64,000 nt of DNA from positions 124,001 to 188,000 of the forward strand of contig JAHJTC010000006.1 in the NCBI GenBank assembly GCA_018830105.1. The letters run 5' to 3'. Below, piece by piece: positions 27,901-35,877 of the stretch. The stretch's first letter is position 1. Each line of letters begins with the position of its first letter. The position numbers and the translations under genes were made by a program. This DNA is from Bacteroidota bacterium (GTDB taxonomy: Bacteria > Bacteroidota > Bacteroidia > Bacteroidales > F082). The notes under the pieces are model-generated. The model saw only the letters and a program-made list of their open reading frames with translations, was not told the origin of the DNA and made no database searches.

Positions 27901-28611
27901 TACAATTTCAGAATCATAAGGGCCACCAAAATCTGACCAAACATTGTATAAGTTGCCTTCGTATGGTGAGCTGAGGCTGTTATCGATCCAAAAGTGGTTT
28001 TTATCAGCTAATGAACCCGGGTTTGGAGAGATGGTACGGGTTGTCCATGAATCACCCTGATCATCAGAATAGGCAACACCCTGTCCGCCGGGATTAGAAA
28101 TATAGTTCACGTACCAGCGTCCGTTGAGGCCGATAGCTGTAGCGGGGTCGCCGCTGTTGCTGCCTCCTGCGCCCTGCACTTCGCCTAGCCAGGTTTCACC
28201 ATAATCAAAGGAGTAGAAGTCGTTGGCACCATAAAGCGAGCCCACGGGATTTTGCGTTGAGTTATTCGATTGTAAAACAATGTCGGGATTGTTTGGGTCC
28301 ACAAAAATCGAGTTTTCGCTTTGCGTTGAGTTTTCTTCTGTTACCGGCACATCAGGCGAGTCGTCTGTTAAAACGCTATACGCATTGATTTTGCTGCCGG
28401 TAAAAATAGCCTCGGCGGTACGCATATCCGGATTTAAGGTGTACAATCCTTTTTCGGCCAAACGTTTATAATAGCCGTTATTGTCCACGCGTGTGTCCAC
28501 CATATTACGGCGTTCGCGTTCTGTTTTGCTGTCGTCACTGATTACCCATTGCAAGCCTGCAAAGAGTATGATAAGCAGTGAACCAATAATAATGGTAAAG
28601 TATTTTCTCAT
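24916..28611 (-). CDS. Large T9SS-secreted protein with six Asp-box repeats, GEVED and Ig-like domains
   Basis: A 1231-residue secreted protein. The N-terminal hydrophobic signal is 1-22. Six Asp-box motifs (SxDxGxxW) lie at about 134, 182, 241, 299, 374 and 434, which predicts a complete six-bladed sialidase-type propeller. A fibronectin-like segment follows (about 515-580), then a GEVED domain (about 635-760, ending YGEVEDYTL), three tandem Ig-like repeats of about 75-80 residues (each with LG.NQ.C and WS(T/N)), and a T9SS type A sorting domain (VYPNPGDGLFQIE to end). The propeller lacks an obvious sialidase Arg triad, so enzymatic sialidase activity is not claimed. It is likely displayed on or released from the cell surface. 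Confidence 0.85.
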   Translation of the reverse strand: MRKYFTIIIGSLLIILFAGLQWVISDDSKTERERRNMVDTRVDNNGYYKRLAEKGLYTLNPDMRTAEAIFTGSKINAYSVLTDDSPDVPVTEENSTQSENSIFVDPNNPDIVLQSNNSTQNPVGSLYGANDFYSFDYGETWLGEVQGAGGSNSGDPATAIGLNGRWYVNYISNPGGQGVAYSDDQGDSWTTRTISPNPGSLADKNHFWIDNSLSSPYEGNLYNVWSDFGGPYDSEIVVSYSTDDGDTWTPRTPISTAVNAGSHNQGVNVNTGPNGEVYAVWAIYNSWPSDEGALGFSRSFDGGETWEDATRIIENIRGIRTTETSKNHRVNSFPVMTVDISGGPDNGTLYVVWSNIGIPGFNENESIDVYMIKSTDQGDTWSTPTRINQDPYGEGKEHYFPWITCDPENGILSVVYYDDRNVNSNQCEVFCANSFDGGETWEDFKVSDVAFTPSPIPGLAGGYMGDYLGISARGGKVYPVWGDNRLGYMMTFTSPYETNALSRPFDLIAQVPFETGETELEWQYESEAGFLHFNIYRDNEIIGTTEEQSYTDQLPDYGVYTYGVTAAYEDDGESGAARASVQWGDARIAVDPVSIYQILQPGETASQQLIVSNVGQLDMIYSVSSEVVDLPREVNEYCTASGGGDEYISMVEIGSINNASGEDGYTDYTEDMSTEVKTGEPLQLTVTNGNPYSSDQCGVWVDWDQNGEFDDEPIMISGTPGDGPYTAMIEPPIGTPSGETRMRIRITYTGDVSPCGTTTYGEVEDYTLNVISWLNYSPNAGTILPGQTDTITVGFNAQDVELGDYYANLKISNNDPDNLLFEVPIHLKVADIMIAAQADPAEICEGESSQLFVEATGQGETFGYFWTTEDGEIVAEEQLATVSPVETSIYLPFVTLESDTIPGEPVTVVVYALPQPDLGEDQSHCGNAVVTLESNTEGAQFEWSTGATTASIEASAESLGFGTHEIWVIVTSDHGCENADTVMVTFGEIPEVNLGPNQQMCADASIELDVATEGASYLWSTGESSAAITLEGSSLGTGTHEIWVEVTSELGCVNSDTLEVAVTELPPVAVLGDNQVLCGGEQFPLDAGHEGYNYLWSNNMETQTILVDTTGYGYGVQTMWVELVDENGCISRSDEVLIEFINCTGVNERNAIKLAVYPNPGDGLFQIEMQSGENQKVNLRVFDGQGVSVYSAQDLQTNTGKWKLDLSHLPAGVYHLIIEGKTKVDRKLIIQ

Positions 28612-29055
28612 TTTGGTTGAAGGTATTTTGATGATTAATAATGCCCAAAAGTATAACTTTTTAAGTTTAGTGATTGTTTGAATGAATTTTTATTGCAACT
28701 GTCAATTTAAGGGTGGGCCTTTTGATCCAAAAGAAAAAGTTGAATGACGAATAGATAACAGGATAAAATATGTGTTGAAGAAAAACACCTAAGCTATTGA
28801 TAATAAGCGTATAAGAAGTTTTTTGGTTTTGTTTGCTTCTTTCTTGTTTTCAGGGTTCTGAAAAAAAATAATCACCATTAATACATTTACTATTGATGTA
28901 AAATTGCGGGTTAATACAGTTTGATTGGAGATGAGTAGATCCTAAATCCCGCAACGCTAAATTAGGTTTGATAAGCAAGTATAACTTCCAGGTTATGCTT
29001 GTCTTCAAAATGATCATTCGGTGAAATATTTTGAAAGTCTATTTCAATTGTCGTC
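28612..29055. other. Intergenic region of 444 bp between the T9SS gene and tyrS
   Basis: AT-rich and without a convincing gene on either strand. The only signal is a perfect -7 box on the minus strand (TACTTTTG, 28653-28646), 34 bases upstream of the T9SS gene; I find no -33 TTG at standard spacing. No clear terminator for tyrS was found. Confidence 0.5.
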
Positions 29056-30360
29056 TTAGGAAACGCTCACGAGATAGTAATTCTTTTTCCCTTTTTGAAC
29101 CAGTATATAACGATCGTTGAGCAGGTCGGGCAATCCCAGTTGTGATGTTTCGTTTACTTTTTCCTTGTTGATGGACACACCATTGTCTTTTAGCATACGC
29201 CTTGCCTCACCTTTTGACGCAAAGATTTGGCTATGGGTAGTTAAAAAGTCAGTGATGTCGGTGCCTTGAGCAATTATTGTGTGCTCAACACTTACATTCG
29301 GCACGCCTTCAAAAACGCTTAGCAAGGTTTTTTCATCCAGTTTGCGGAGTGCTTCTGTGGTTCCTTTTCCAAATAGAATTTGCGAGGCTTCTTCGGCAAG
29401 TTGCAAGGCCTCTTCAGAATGCACCCTAAGGGTGATTTCGCGTGCCAGCGCTTTTTGAAGCAGCCGAAGATGCGGTTCTTTTTGATGTTCTTCAATCAAT
29501 GAATCAATTTCATGCCGCTCCATCAGGGTGAATATTTTTACGTATTTGGCAGCATCGTCATCCGAGCAGTTGAGCCAGAACTGATAGAAGGCATAAGCTG
29601 TGGTTTTCTCAGGATCGAGCCAGATATTTCCGCTTTCCGTCTTGCCGAACTTGCCGCCGTCGGCTTTCGTGATCAGCGGACAGGTGAGTGCAAAAGCTTT
29701 TGCTTCGGATCCAAGTTTGCGCCTTATGAGCTCGGTGCCGGTGGTGATATTGCCCCATTGGTCTGAGCCCCCCATTTGCAGTTTGCAGTGTTGGTTCTGA
29801 TAAAGGTATAAAAAATCGTAGCCTTGAACCAGCTGATAAGTAAACTCTGTGAACGACATTCCGTTTGCGTTTTCGGCTGTAAGGCGCTTCTTCACCGAGT
29901 CTTTTGACATCATATAATTTACCGTAATATGTTTGCCTATCTCACGGATAAAATCCAGAAAACTGAACGACTTCATCCAGTCGTAGTTATTTACCAGCAT
30001 AGCCTTGTTTGGTTGCTCGGATTCAAAATCCAAAAATTTGGCCAGCTGTTGTTTCAGGCATTCCTGATTGTGACGCAAAGTAGCTTCATCCAGCAGGTTC
30101 CTTTCTTGCGATTTGCCTGATGGATCACCAATCATACCTGTTGCCCCTCCGATAAGTGCAAGTGGTCTGTGTCCGGCCATTTGCAAATGTTTTAGCATCA
30201 TAATACCTACCAGGTGTCCGATATGAAGTGAATCGGCTGTGGGATCAATGCCAACATAAGCTGTTGTCATTTCGGCTGCCAGCTGTTCTTCAGTTCCGGG
30301 AGTCAGGTCGTGTATCATTCCTCTCCAACGCAATTCTTCAACAAAATTTTTGAGCATCAT
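29056..30360 (-). CDS. tyrS: Tyrosyl-tRNA synthetase
   Basis: A 434-residue class I synthetase that charges tRNA-Tyr. The HIGH motif is at 46-49 (SLHIGHLVG), with [12 protein letters not shown] before it. The KMSKS-equivalent loop reads KFGKTESG, a form usual for bacterial TyrS. The tyrosine-binding [11 protein letters not shown] segment is present. A C-terminal S4 RNA-binding domain ([17 protein letters not shown]) closes the protein. A perfect -7 box (TATCTTTG, minus strand 30388-30381) lies 21 bases upstream of the first ATG. Two adjacent ATG codons begin the gene; either may be used. Confidence 0.96.
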   Translation of the reverse strand: MMLKNFVEELRWRGMIHDLTPGTEEQLAAEMTTAYVGIDPTADSLHIGHLVGIMMLKHLQMAGHRPLALIGGATGMIGDPSGKSQERNLLDEATLRHNQECLKQQLAKFLDFESEQPNKAMLVNNYDWMKSFSFLDFIREIGKHITVNYMMSKDSVKKRLTAENANGMSFTEFTYQLVQGYDFLYLYQNQHCKLQMGGSDQWGNITTGTELIRRKLGSEAKAFALTCPLITKADGGKFGKTESGNIWLDPEKTTAYAFYQFWLNCSDDDAAKYVKIFTLMERHEIDSLIEEHQKEPHLRLLQKALAREITLRVHSEEALQLAEEASQILFGKGTTEALRKLDEKTLLSVFEGVPNVSVEHTIIAQGTDITDFLTTHSQIFASKGEARRMLKDNGVSINKEKVNETSQLGLPDLLNDRYILVQKGKKNYYLVSVS

Positions 30361-30490
30361 ATCGGCTATTTTTTTCGGGGCAAAGATAAGGCTTTCGATA
30401 AATAGGCTCGCATAGAGATTGATTCTGCATTGTTGTTTAATATTTTCTCATTTGGTAAAAGTGAGATTGAAAACTGTTATGTACTTTTGT

Positions 30491-31507
30491 ATGATGAATT
30501 TCATCACGGGCGCAACAGGTTTGGTAGGTTCACATTTGGTAGCAAAGCTCTTGCTTATGGGTGAATCTGTAATGGCTTTGCGACGTCCACAATCTGATTC
30601 GAGGCTTTTAAAAGATGTGCTTGCCCGTGAATTTTCCGATCCTAAAGTGGCCTTTGATAAGATTAGCTGGGTCGAGGGGAATATTACAGATTATTATACA
30701 ATCGAAACGGCGTTGCAACAAGCACATGCTGTTTATCATTGTGCTGCAACTGTTTCTTTCAGATCATCGGATAAGGATATTGTCTTGCATACTAACATTC
30801 AGGGAACTTCCAATTTGGTTAATGCAGCCTTGCACTGTGGCATTAAAAAGTTTTGTCACGTGAGTTCTGTTGCGGCTTTGGGTCGGACAGGTGAGGGGCA
30901 GCCAATTACTGAGGAAGCCAGCTGGAAAAATTCAGATATCAATTCAGTTTATGCGCTTTCAAAGTATAGAGCCGAAAGGGAGGTGTGGCGTGGTATAGCC
31001 GAGGGCTTAAATGCTGTAATTGTTAATCCTTCCATAATACTTGGAGCCGGCCGCTGGGATGATGGCAGCGCGGCAATTTTTAAAACCGTTGATGAAGGAC
31101 TAAAATTTTATACCAAAGGCATCAATGGATTTGTTGATGTAAAAGATGTGGTAGATGTCATGGTTTTACTGATGAAAGGTGATTTTCAGGGCGAGCGATT
31201 TGTTGTTTCTGCTGCTGATTTGAGTTATGAGGAGCTTTTTAAGCAGATAGCCAGTAATTTAAACCGTAAGCCTCCTTCTATTTATGCACGTCCCTGGATG
31301 GGTGAGCTGGCCTGGAGATACTATGCATTGAAGCAATTGCTGTCCGGAAAAAAAGCCTTAATAACACGTGAAACAGCTCGTACTGCCAAAAACAAGCATT
31401 TCTATCCTGCCACAAAGCTTAAGCAGAGAACAGACTTTAAATTTCGTCCAATGCCTGATTCGATAGCAGAAATCTGTAAACAATATAAATCTGAATCAAT
31501 CAGCTGA
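30491..31507 (+). CDS. NAD-dependent epimerase/dehydratase (extended SDR), dihydroflavonol-reductase-like
   Basis: About 339 residues from the ATG pair at 30491/30494. This start is preferred because it puts the nucleotide-binding motif ITGATGLVGSHL (GxxGxxG) at the very N-terminus; longer starts at 30479 or 30419 add non-conserved residues. The catalytic YxxxK reads YALSKYRAE, with Ser in VSSVAALG. The family reduces or epimerises sugar-nucleotide or carbonyl substrates with NAD(P)H; the exact substrate is unknown. A -7-like TACTTTTG lies only 2 bases before the ATG, so either it is chance or translation starts a little downstream. Confidence 0.85.
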   Translation: MMNFITGATGLVGSHLVAKLLLMGESVMALRRPQSDSRLLKDVLAREFSDPKVAFDKISWVEGNITDYYTIETALQQAHAVYHCAATVSFRSSDKDIVLHTNIQGTSNLVNAALHCGIKKFCHVSSVAALGRTGEGQPITEEASWKNSDINSVYALSKYRAEREVWRGIAEGLNAVIVNPSIILGAGRWDDGSAAIFKTVDEGLKFYTKGINGFVDVKDVVDVMVLLMKGDFQGERFVVSAADLSYEELFKQIASNLNRKPPSIYARPWMGELAWRYYALKQLLSGKKALITRETARTAKNKHFYPATKLKQRTDFKFRPMPDSIAEICKQYKSESIS

Positions 31508-31642
31508 CGAATTATGCGCTAAATATAATGGTTGGCTTTCTATACTCTATTTATACCCATTCTAAAATAGATTAATAGTATTGATAAGCATGGAATAGTT
31601 TTAATTTTACGCCTGAAAACGATTGCACAAATTCTAATAACT

Positions 31643-32167
31643 ATGAACAAAACCATTTTATTATACTGGGCACCAGGGGGTAATGTTGAAAAAGCAGCTA
31701 AGGCTATTTATGAACACATGGGAGCTGATATGCTCGATATGATGGATTTAGCCAGTTTTGATCTGGATCGCTTTGACGACTACGAAAACTTCATTTTTGG
31801 TATTGCCACGGTTGGAGCTGAGATATGGCGCGACGCCAAAGGCGACAATCATTGGAATGATTTCTTCGTAAGCACCGAAAATAAATCCTTCGAAGGTAAA
31901 ACCTTTGCCTTTTTTGGATTGGGCGATCAGGTGCTTTATCCCGATCATTTTGTTGACGCTTTGGGCTACCTCAAAGCAGAAGTGGACAAGCGTAAGGGCA
32001 GTATTGTTGGTTTTTGGCCCACCGAATCTTATACCTTTACCGATTCAGAAGGCATTGCAGGAGATAAGTTTTTTGGCCTGGCGCTTGATGAAGATCAACA
32101 GGACAACTTAACCCCAGAGCGCATCAAAGCCTGGACGGCTCAAATCAAACGCGAGATGGGGCTGTAA
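31643..32167 (+). CDS. Flavodoxin-family protein
   Basis: A 174-residue protein with the flavodoxin fold pattern: an N-terminal beta strand and FMN phosphate loop (ILLYWAPGGNVEKAAKAI), a middle FIFGIATVGAEIW segment (50s/60s loop), KTFAFFGLGDQVLYPDHFVDAL (90s loop) and a C-terminal helix. Flavodoxins carry electrons with FMN. The phosphate loop reads APGGNVE instead of the usual T/S-rich (G)STTGNTE, so FMN binding may differ. It follows the epimerase gene by 135 bases and is convergent with the BNR lipoprotein gene. Confidence 0.88.
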   Translation: MNKTILLYWAPGGNVEKAAKAIYEHMGADMLDMMDLASFDLDRFDDYENFIFGIATVGAEIWRDAKGDNHWNDFFVSTENKSFEGKTFAFFGLGDQVLYPDHFVDALGYLKAEVDKRKGSIVGFWPTESYTFTDSEGIAGDKFFGLALDEDQQDNLTPERIKAWTAQIKREMGL

Positions 32168-32184
32168 TCCGGCGCAAATTTCTT

Positions 32185-33261
32185 TTAGTTAATAAACGAC
32201 ACTTTGCTTATGGGTGCGGTACTGCTGTAGTATTTCAACTCCCAGCTATTGCCGGAATCCGACGTCTTGATGATTTTTCCACTGGGTGGCCAGCCTGCTG
32301 AACTGCCTGCTATTAGTGCTGTTTGGGTGTTATAATAATCAATGCCGAGTAAAAACATATTGCTTGGTCCTGCAGAGCCCTGATCGGTCCAGGTTTTCCC
32401 CTGATCTGATGTAAAGAGCGTGTGGTCGAAATCCAAAGCGGCCCACCAGCTGTTTTCCGATAGCATGGTCAAACAGTTGATATCAGCTGCTCCGGTTCCA
32501 GTGCCTACGATTACAGAGTCATTTTTCCAGCTGTTACCGCCATCAATGGAAAAGCTGTAATGGCCTTTTGATCCGTAAATAACAATGTTTTCTGTGCCAA
32601 AATTACTTACACCAATCCATTCGTTGATGTTATAATTATCTGGTAATTCAACCTCCAGCCAGGTTGTACCGCCATCTTTGGTCATGGCGATTACACCCTC
32701 CATTATGCTTTTGTTGTTCTCTTTTCCTCCCACGCTAATAACCATCTGTGATGTAATTGCTTTGATTCCCTGTAGCATCCCCGATTCAGCAAAAGGCAGG
32801 GTGTAAATTTCCCAGCTTGATCCTTTATTTGAGGTGTGAAGCATAGTACCATTTGTTGCACTCACCCAGATATTGGTATTGTCTGCTGAAGAAATACCAT
32901 AAAACTCAATGTTTTCAGCCAATTGAGGGAGTTGCGATTTTTGCCAGCTAAGCCCTCGGTCAGTGGTATAGATAATGGTTTGATTCCCGCCGATTACCCA
33001 AACTTCATCTTGACTCAGGACACAAAGATTTTCGAGGTTAACATCTTTTATGGCTTCAAAATTTCCGGCCCGACGCTCCCAGGTTTCTCCCAAATCTGCT
33101 GAATGCAGCAGGAGTCCATAACCGGTACTATCGACCTGGCCAACCGCCCATGCGTCTTTTTGGGGAACTATTACAGGGTCTGACTTGTCTTTTTTACAGG
33201 AAGTAATCATCATGCTCAATGCAAAAATGATAACGACAAATGCCAACATCGTTTTTTTCAT
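32185..33261 (-). CDS. BNR/Ycf48-like beta-propeller lipoprotein
   Basis: A 358-residue lipoprotein from the ATG at 33261. This start gives a clean signal with lipobox C22 (MMITSC); an ATG 36 bases upstream adds non-conserved residues. The mature part has repeated propeller strands with Asp-box-like SADLGETW, TTDRGLSW, TSNKGSSW, SIDGGNSW, TSDQGKTW and TSDSGNSW, consistent with a six- or seven-bladed propeller of the Ycf48-like type. In Bacteroidota such lipoproteins are surface-exposed or periplasmic, mostly of unknown role. It starts 71 bases from the end of the upstream transglycosylase gene. Confidence 0.8.
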   Translation of the reverse strand: MKKTMLAFVVIIFALSMMITSCKKDKSDPVIVPQKDAWAVGQVDSTGYGLLLHSADLGETWERRAGNFEAIKDVNLENLCVLSQDEVWVIGGNQTIIYTTDRGLSWQKSQLPQLAENIEFYGISSADNTNIWVSATNGTMLHTSNKGSSWEIYTLPFAESGMLQGIKAITSQMVISVGGKENNKSIMEGVIAMTKDGGTTWLEVELPDNYNINEWIGVSNFGTENIVIYGSKGHYSFSIDGGNSWKNDSVIVGTGTGAADINCLTMLSENSWWAALDFDHTLFTSDQGKTWTDQGSAGPSNMFLLGIDYYNTQTALIAGSSAGWPPSGKIIKTSDSGNSWELKYYSSTAPISKVSFIN

Positions 33262-33331
33262 CTTGTTTTGATTTTTGTTTGACGCCCGAAAGTACAAAAA
33301 ATGCCTAAGAAAGTGAAAAATAGAATTTATT

Positions 33332-34783
33332 TCATTCTAAAATTAAGTTGCGGTAATGATCGTAGCGATCCGTTATTTGCTCCACAAAGGCATAGGTTTC
33401 TTCGCCACGTGCGTAACCATAATAGACAACAGAATCATGATAGAAGGCTGGTTTTGACTTATTTAGTAAAAAGAAATCGGTTTGTTCAGTCCAGACATCC
33501 GGATCTTTCTTGTATTTTTTTGCCAACCTTCTGGCATCAAGCACATGGCCTACACCAGCATTGTAGGATGCTAGAATAAATTTTATGCGTTCCGCTGAGT
33601 CGGTAACAGAAGCAGGGATTTGCCTGTTGAGGTACTGAATAAATTTACCGCCAATGCGGATTTGCTCTTCCGGGCTTGCGGTGCTGTCAATACCAAACTG
33701 TTCCATTACCACAGGCATCAGTTGCATCAGCCCGTAGGCGCCTGCCCAGCTTACTGCATCCGGATTAAATTCGGATTCCTGATAAATCAGCGAGGCCAAT
33801 AGACGCCAATCCCAGCCAATTTCATTTGCAACGGCTTTTATGGTTTCATCGAATGCCGACAAGCGCCCTTGATTGAAAGAGGTGTATTCGCTTTTTGCCA
33901 GATAACGAACCCTGTTATTCTTGAAATACTTGTTGTAGATTACCCGGGCTTCAAGCGTGTTGTTATAGGACTGAAGCCATTGGTTTATTTCATTTAGCAG
34001 CGCTTTATCCTGTTCTTTTTTTACCGCCCAGGCAAGTTTTTGAGGAAAGCTAATCGGCATTTTGGCATCAATATCAGGGTAGATTCGCTCATTAATTAAG
34101 GCAATATGCTCGTCGGCAATGGTGTATTCAATTTCGCCATTAGCAACGGCGGCAATCAGGTCTTCAACTTCGCGCTTATCTTCTATGATATAGATAGTGT
34201 CGGCTATTTCATCCATCAATGTTTCGAGGCGTTTTTTAAAAATACTTCCTGCTTCTACATGAATGGTTTTTCCGGCTAGCTCAAGGCTTGATCGCAACAA
34301 ATTGCCCTCAATTTCATCACGTGTTGCCATCTTTTGCCAGCCTTCGGGCATGCGCTGAACTAAAACCTGTCGTGTAATAATTATGGGATCCGTAAAGTCA
34401 TATTGACTTTGGCGCTTTCCGGTAACAGTGAGGCCCATAGCAATTAGGTCAACCTTATCCTTATTGAGCAGTTTAAAGCCTTTCTGTAGGTTTTCTTCTA
34501 TCCTCAGCTCAAGTCGAATACCCAGATGCTCGGTAAACTTCTGCAACATCTCGTACTGATATCCCATGGGTTCGCCCCGGTAAATGTAGTAGTTCACCGA
34601 GTTGTAATCAGTTAAAGCAACTAACTTTCTGCGGTTAATAATTTCTTGCAATTTGTCGGTAGTGTCGGCTTTTAGCTTGTTCTTTGACGAAGCATTATTG
34701 TCCGTATTTTGATTGCACGCCCAAAAGCCTGAAAGCATTACCAACAAGGCAAGTTTTGTAAATATATTTAAAGGTTTTAACAT
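33332..34783 (-). CDS. MltF-like lytic transglycosylase with substrate-binding domain
   Basis: A 483-residue lipoprotein (lipobox C23, FWAC). Residues about 50-285 form a type 3 solute-binding domain (for example LTDYNSVNYYIYRGEPMGYQYEML), which in MltF is regulatory. Residues about 310-450 form an SLT domain with catalytic E336 in YQESEFNPDAVSWAGAYGLMQLMP and the downstream LASYNAGVGHVLDARRLA. It should cleave peptidoglycan at the periplasmic face. It is the second lytic transglycosylase of the window, with an architecture different from the MltD-like gene at 16840. Confidence 0.93.
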   Translation of the reverse strand: MLKPLNIFTKLALLVMLSGFWACNQNTDNNASSKNKLKADTTDKLQEIINRRKLVALTDYNSVNYYIYRGEPMGYQYEMLQKFTEHLGIRLELRIEENLQKGFKLLNKDKVDLIAMGLTVTGKRQSQYDFTDPIIITRQVLVQRMPEGWQKMATRDEIEGNLLRSSLELAGKTIHVEAGSIFKKRLETLMDEIADTIYIIEDKREVEDLIAAVANGEIEYTIADEHIALINERIYPDIDAKMPISFPQKLAWAVKKEQDKALLNEINQWLQSYNNTLEARVIYNKYFKNNRVRYLAKSEYTSFNQGRLSAFDETIKAVANEIGWDWRLLASLIYQESEFNPDAVSWAGAYGLMQLMPVVMEQFGIDSTASPEEQIRIGGKFIQYLNRQIPASVTDSAERIKFILASYNAGVGHVLDARRLAKKYKKDPDVWTEQTDFFLLNKSKPAFYHDSVVYYGYARGEETYAFVEQITDRYDHYRNLILE

Positions 34784-35139
34784 GCAAAATGAGCTATACG
34801 CAAGGATAAAATTAAGAAATTATGACAAATAAACAAATTTTTACCAAAATGTAGTGATTGTCTGCAAGTATCGTTTATGATCAAAAATGCCTTGGAACAG
34901 GAGTTTTAGAAGTGACAAATTGTAAGCTTTTACTCTATTTAAGTAGCTGATGGTCATTATTTGAAGAGCCTATTGGACAGACATAATGAACAGGCTCTAA
35001 ATAGATTAGGATTAGGTAAGTAATCATACGGATAAAAAAAAAGAAATATATTTTAGAAAAATAATAAGGTTATTGACTTGTATCTCAGAATAATGTAGCT
35101 TTGTGAAAGATATTATAACCATCAACCAAATTTTATACT
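34784..35139. other. Intergenic region of 356 bp between divergent mltF-like and barrel genes
   Basis: Very AT-rich with no gene. It holds the promoter of the barrel gene (35073-35103) and a 7-bp inverted repeat, AGAGCCT (34965-34971) with AGGCTCT (34992-34998), separated by 20 bases. No clear promoter for the minus-strand mltF-like gene was found. Confidence 0.5.
35073..35103 (+). promoter_or_regulatory. Bacteroidota-type promoter for the barrel/lipoprotein pair
   Basis: TTG (35073-35075), 20-bp spacer, TAGCTTTG (35096-35103): exact consensus, 36 bases before the ATG at 35140. Confidence 0.7.
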
Positions 35140-35853
35140 ATGAAAAAATACATACCGTATTTGATATCCGGCTTGTTAATGTTGTTTATCTACGGATCTT
35201 TGGGCGCACAAGAGCTGCCGGATGATGAATATTTTGAATCGGAAGAAGTAAGCGATGATACAGGTTTTGGATTGGGTTTAGGTGTTAAGCTTAGCACTTT
35301 TGGCCCAGGTGTCGAGATAATTGCAGCATTCACGCCAAAAATTCAACTGCGCCTCGGTGGAACTTATTTCAATTATACCTACAACCATACCGATGAAAAT
35401 GTTGATGTAAATGGCAGCGCCGATGCAAAACTTGGTAGTGTTTCGCTTTTAATGAATTATCATTTAGCCCGTGTTTTTTTTCTGAGTGGTGGTTTGCTTT
35501 ACAATATGAACGAAATCGGGCTGAATGGATATTTTACACAATCCATGACAATAGGTTCTATGGAAGTTGAACCTGAAAAGATAGGCACACTGGATTTCTT
35601 GGTGAAACCCGGATCATCGATCACACCCTATGCCGGAATAGGTGTTGGGCGATCGCTGTCGAAGAATGGTGTGGTCTCATTTGCCGTTGAAGCAGGAGCC
35701 GTTTTTCACGGAAAGCCTCAAGTTGAGTTAAATGCTAGCGGTATGCTGGAGCCAACAGGATCGGAGGAACAGCGACAATTATTGGAAGATAACTTGTCAG
35801 GATTTAATATTTATCCGATGCTTAATTTTCAGCTATCATTTCGGTTATTATAA
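35140..35853 (+). CDS. Outer-membrane beta-barrel protein
   Basis: A 237-residue exported protein: signal peptide (1-23, LGAQ), a short acidic linker (DDEYFESEEVSDD), then alternating hydrophobic strands (GFGLGLGVKLSTFGPGVEIIAAF, ARVFFLSGGLLYNMNEIG, SITPYAGIGVGRSLS) ending in FQLSFRLL. A terminal aromatic/hydrophobic strand is usual in barrels inserted by Bam. It is followed 24 bases later by a Cys-rich lipoprotein gene, so the two are probably co-expressed. Function unknown. Confidence 0.75.
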   Translation: MKKYIPYLISGLLMLFIYGSLGAQELPDDEYFESEEVSDDTGFGLGLGVKLSTFGPGVEIIAAFTPKIQLRLGGTYFNYTYNHTDENVDVNGSADAKLGSVSLLMNYHLARVFFLSGGLLYNMNEIGLNGYFTQSMTIGSMEVEPEKIGTLDFLVKPGSSITPYAGIGVGRSLSKNGVVSFAVEAGAVFHGKPQVELNASGMLEPTGSEEQRQLLEDNLSGFNIYPMLNFQLSFRLL

Positions 35854-35877
35854 TACGAATTCAAAACCTTTTTTATC

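Noticed and set aside
24916..28611. Sialidase (GH33) annotation
   Set aside because: Asp-boxes alone are not specific; I could not find the Arg triad or catalytic Tyr/Glu, so enzymatic activity is not claimed.
30419..30490. Longer N-terminus for the NAD-dependent epimerase
   Set aside because: The extra residues are not conserved and precede the Rossmann motif that normally begins the protein.
34965..34998. Terminator in the region 34784-35139
   Set aside because: The 7-bp arms are 20 bases apart and no T-run follows; kept only as an inverted repeat note.
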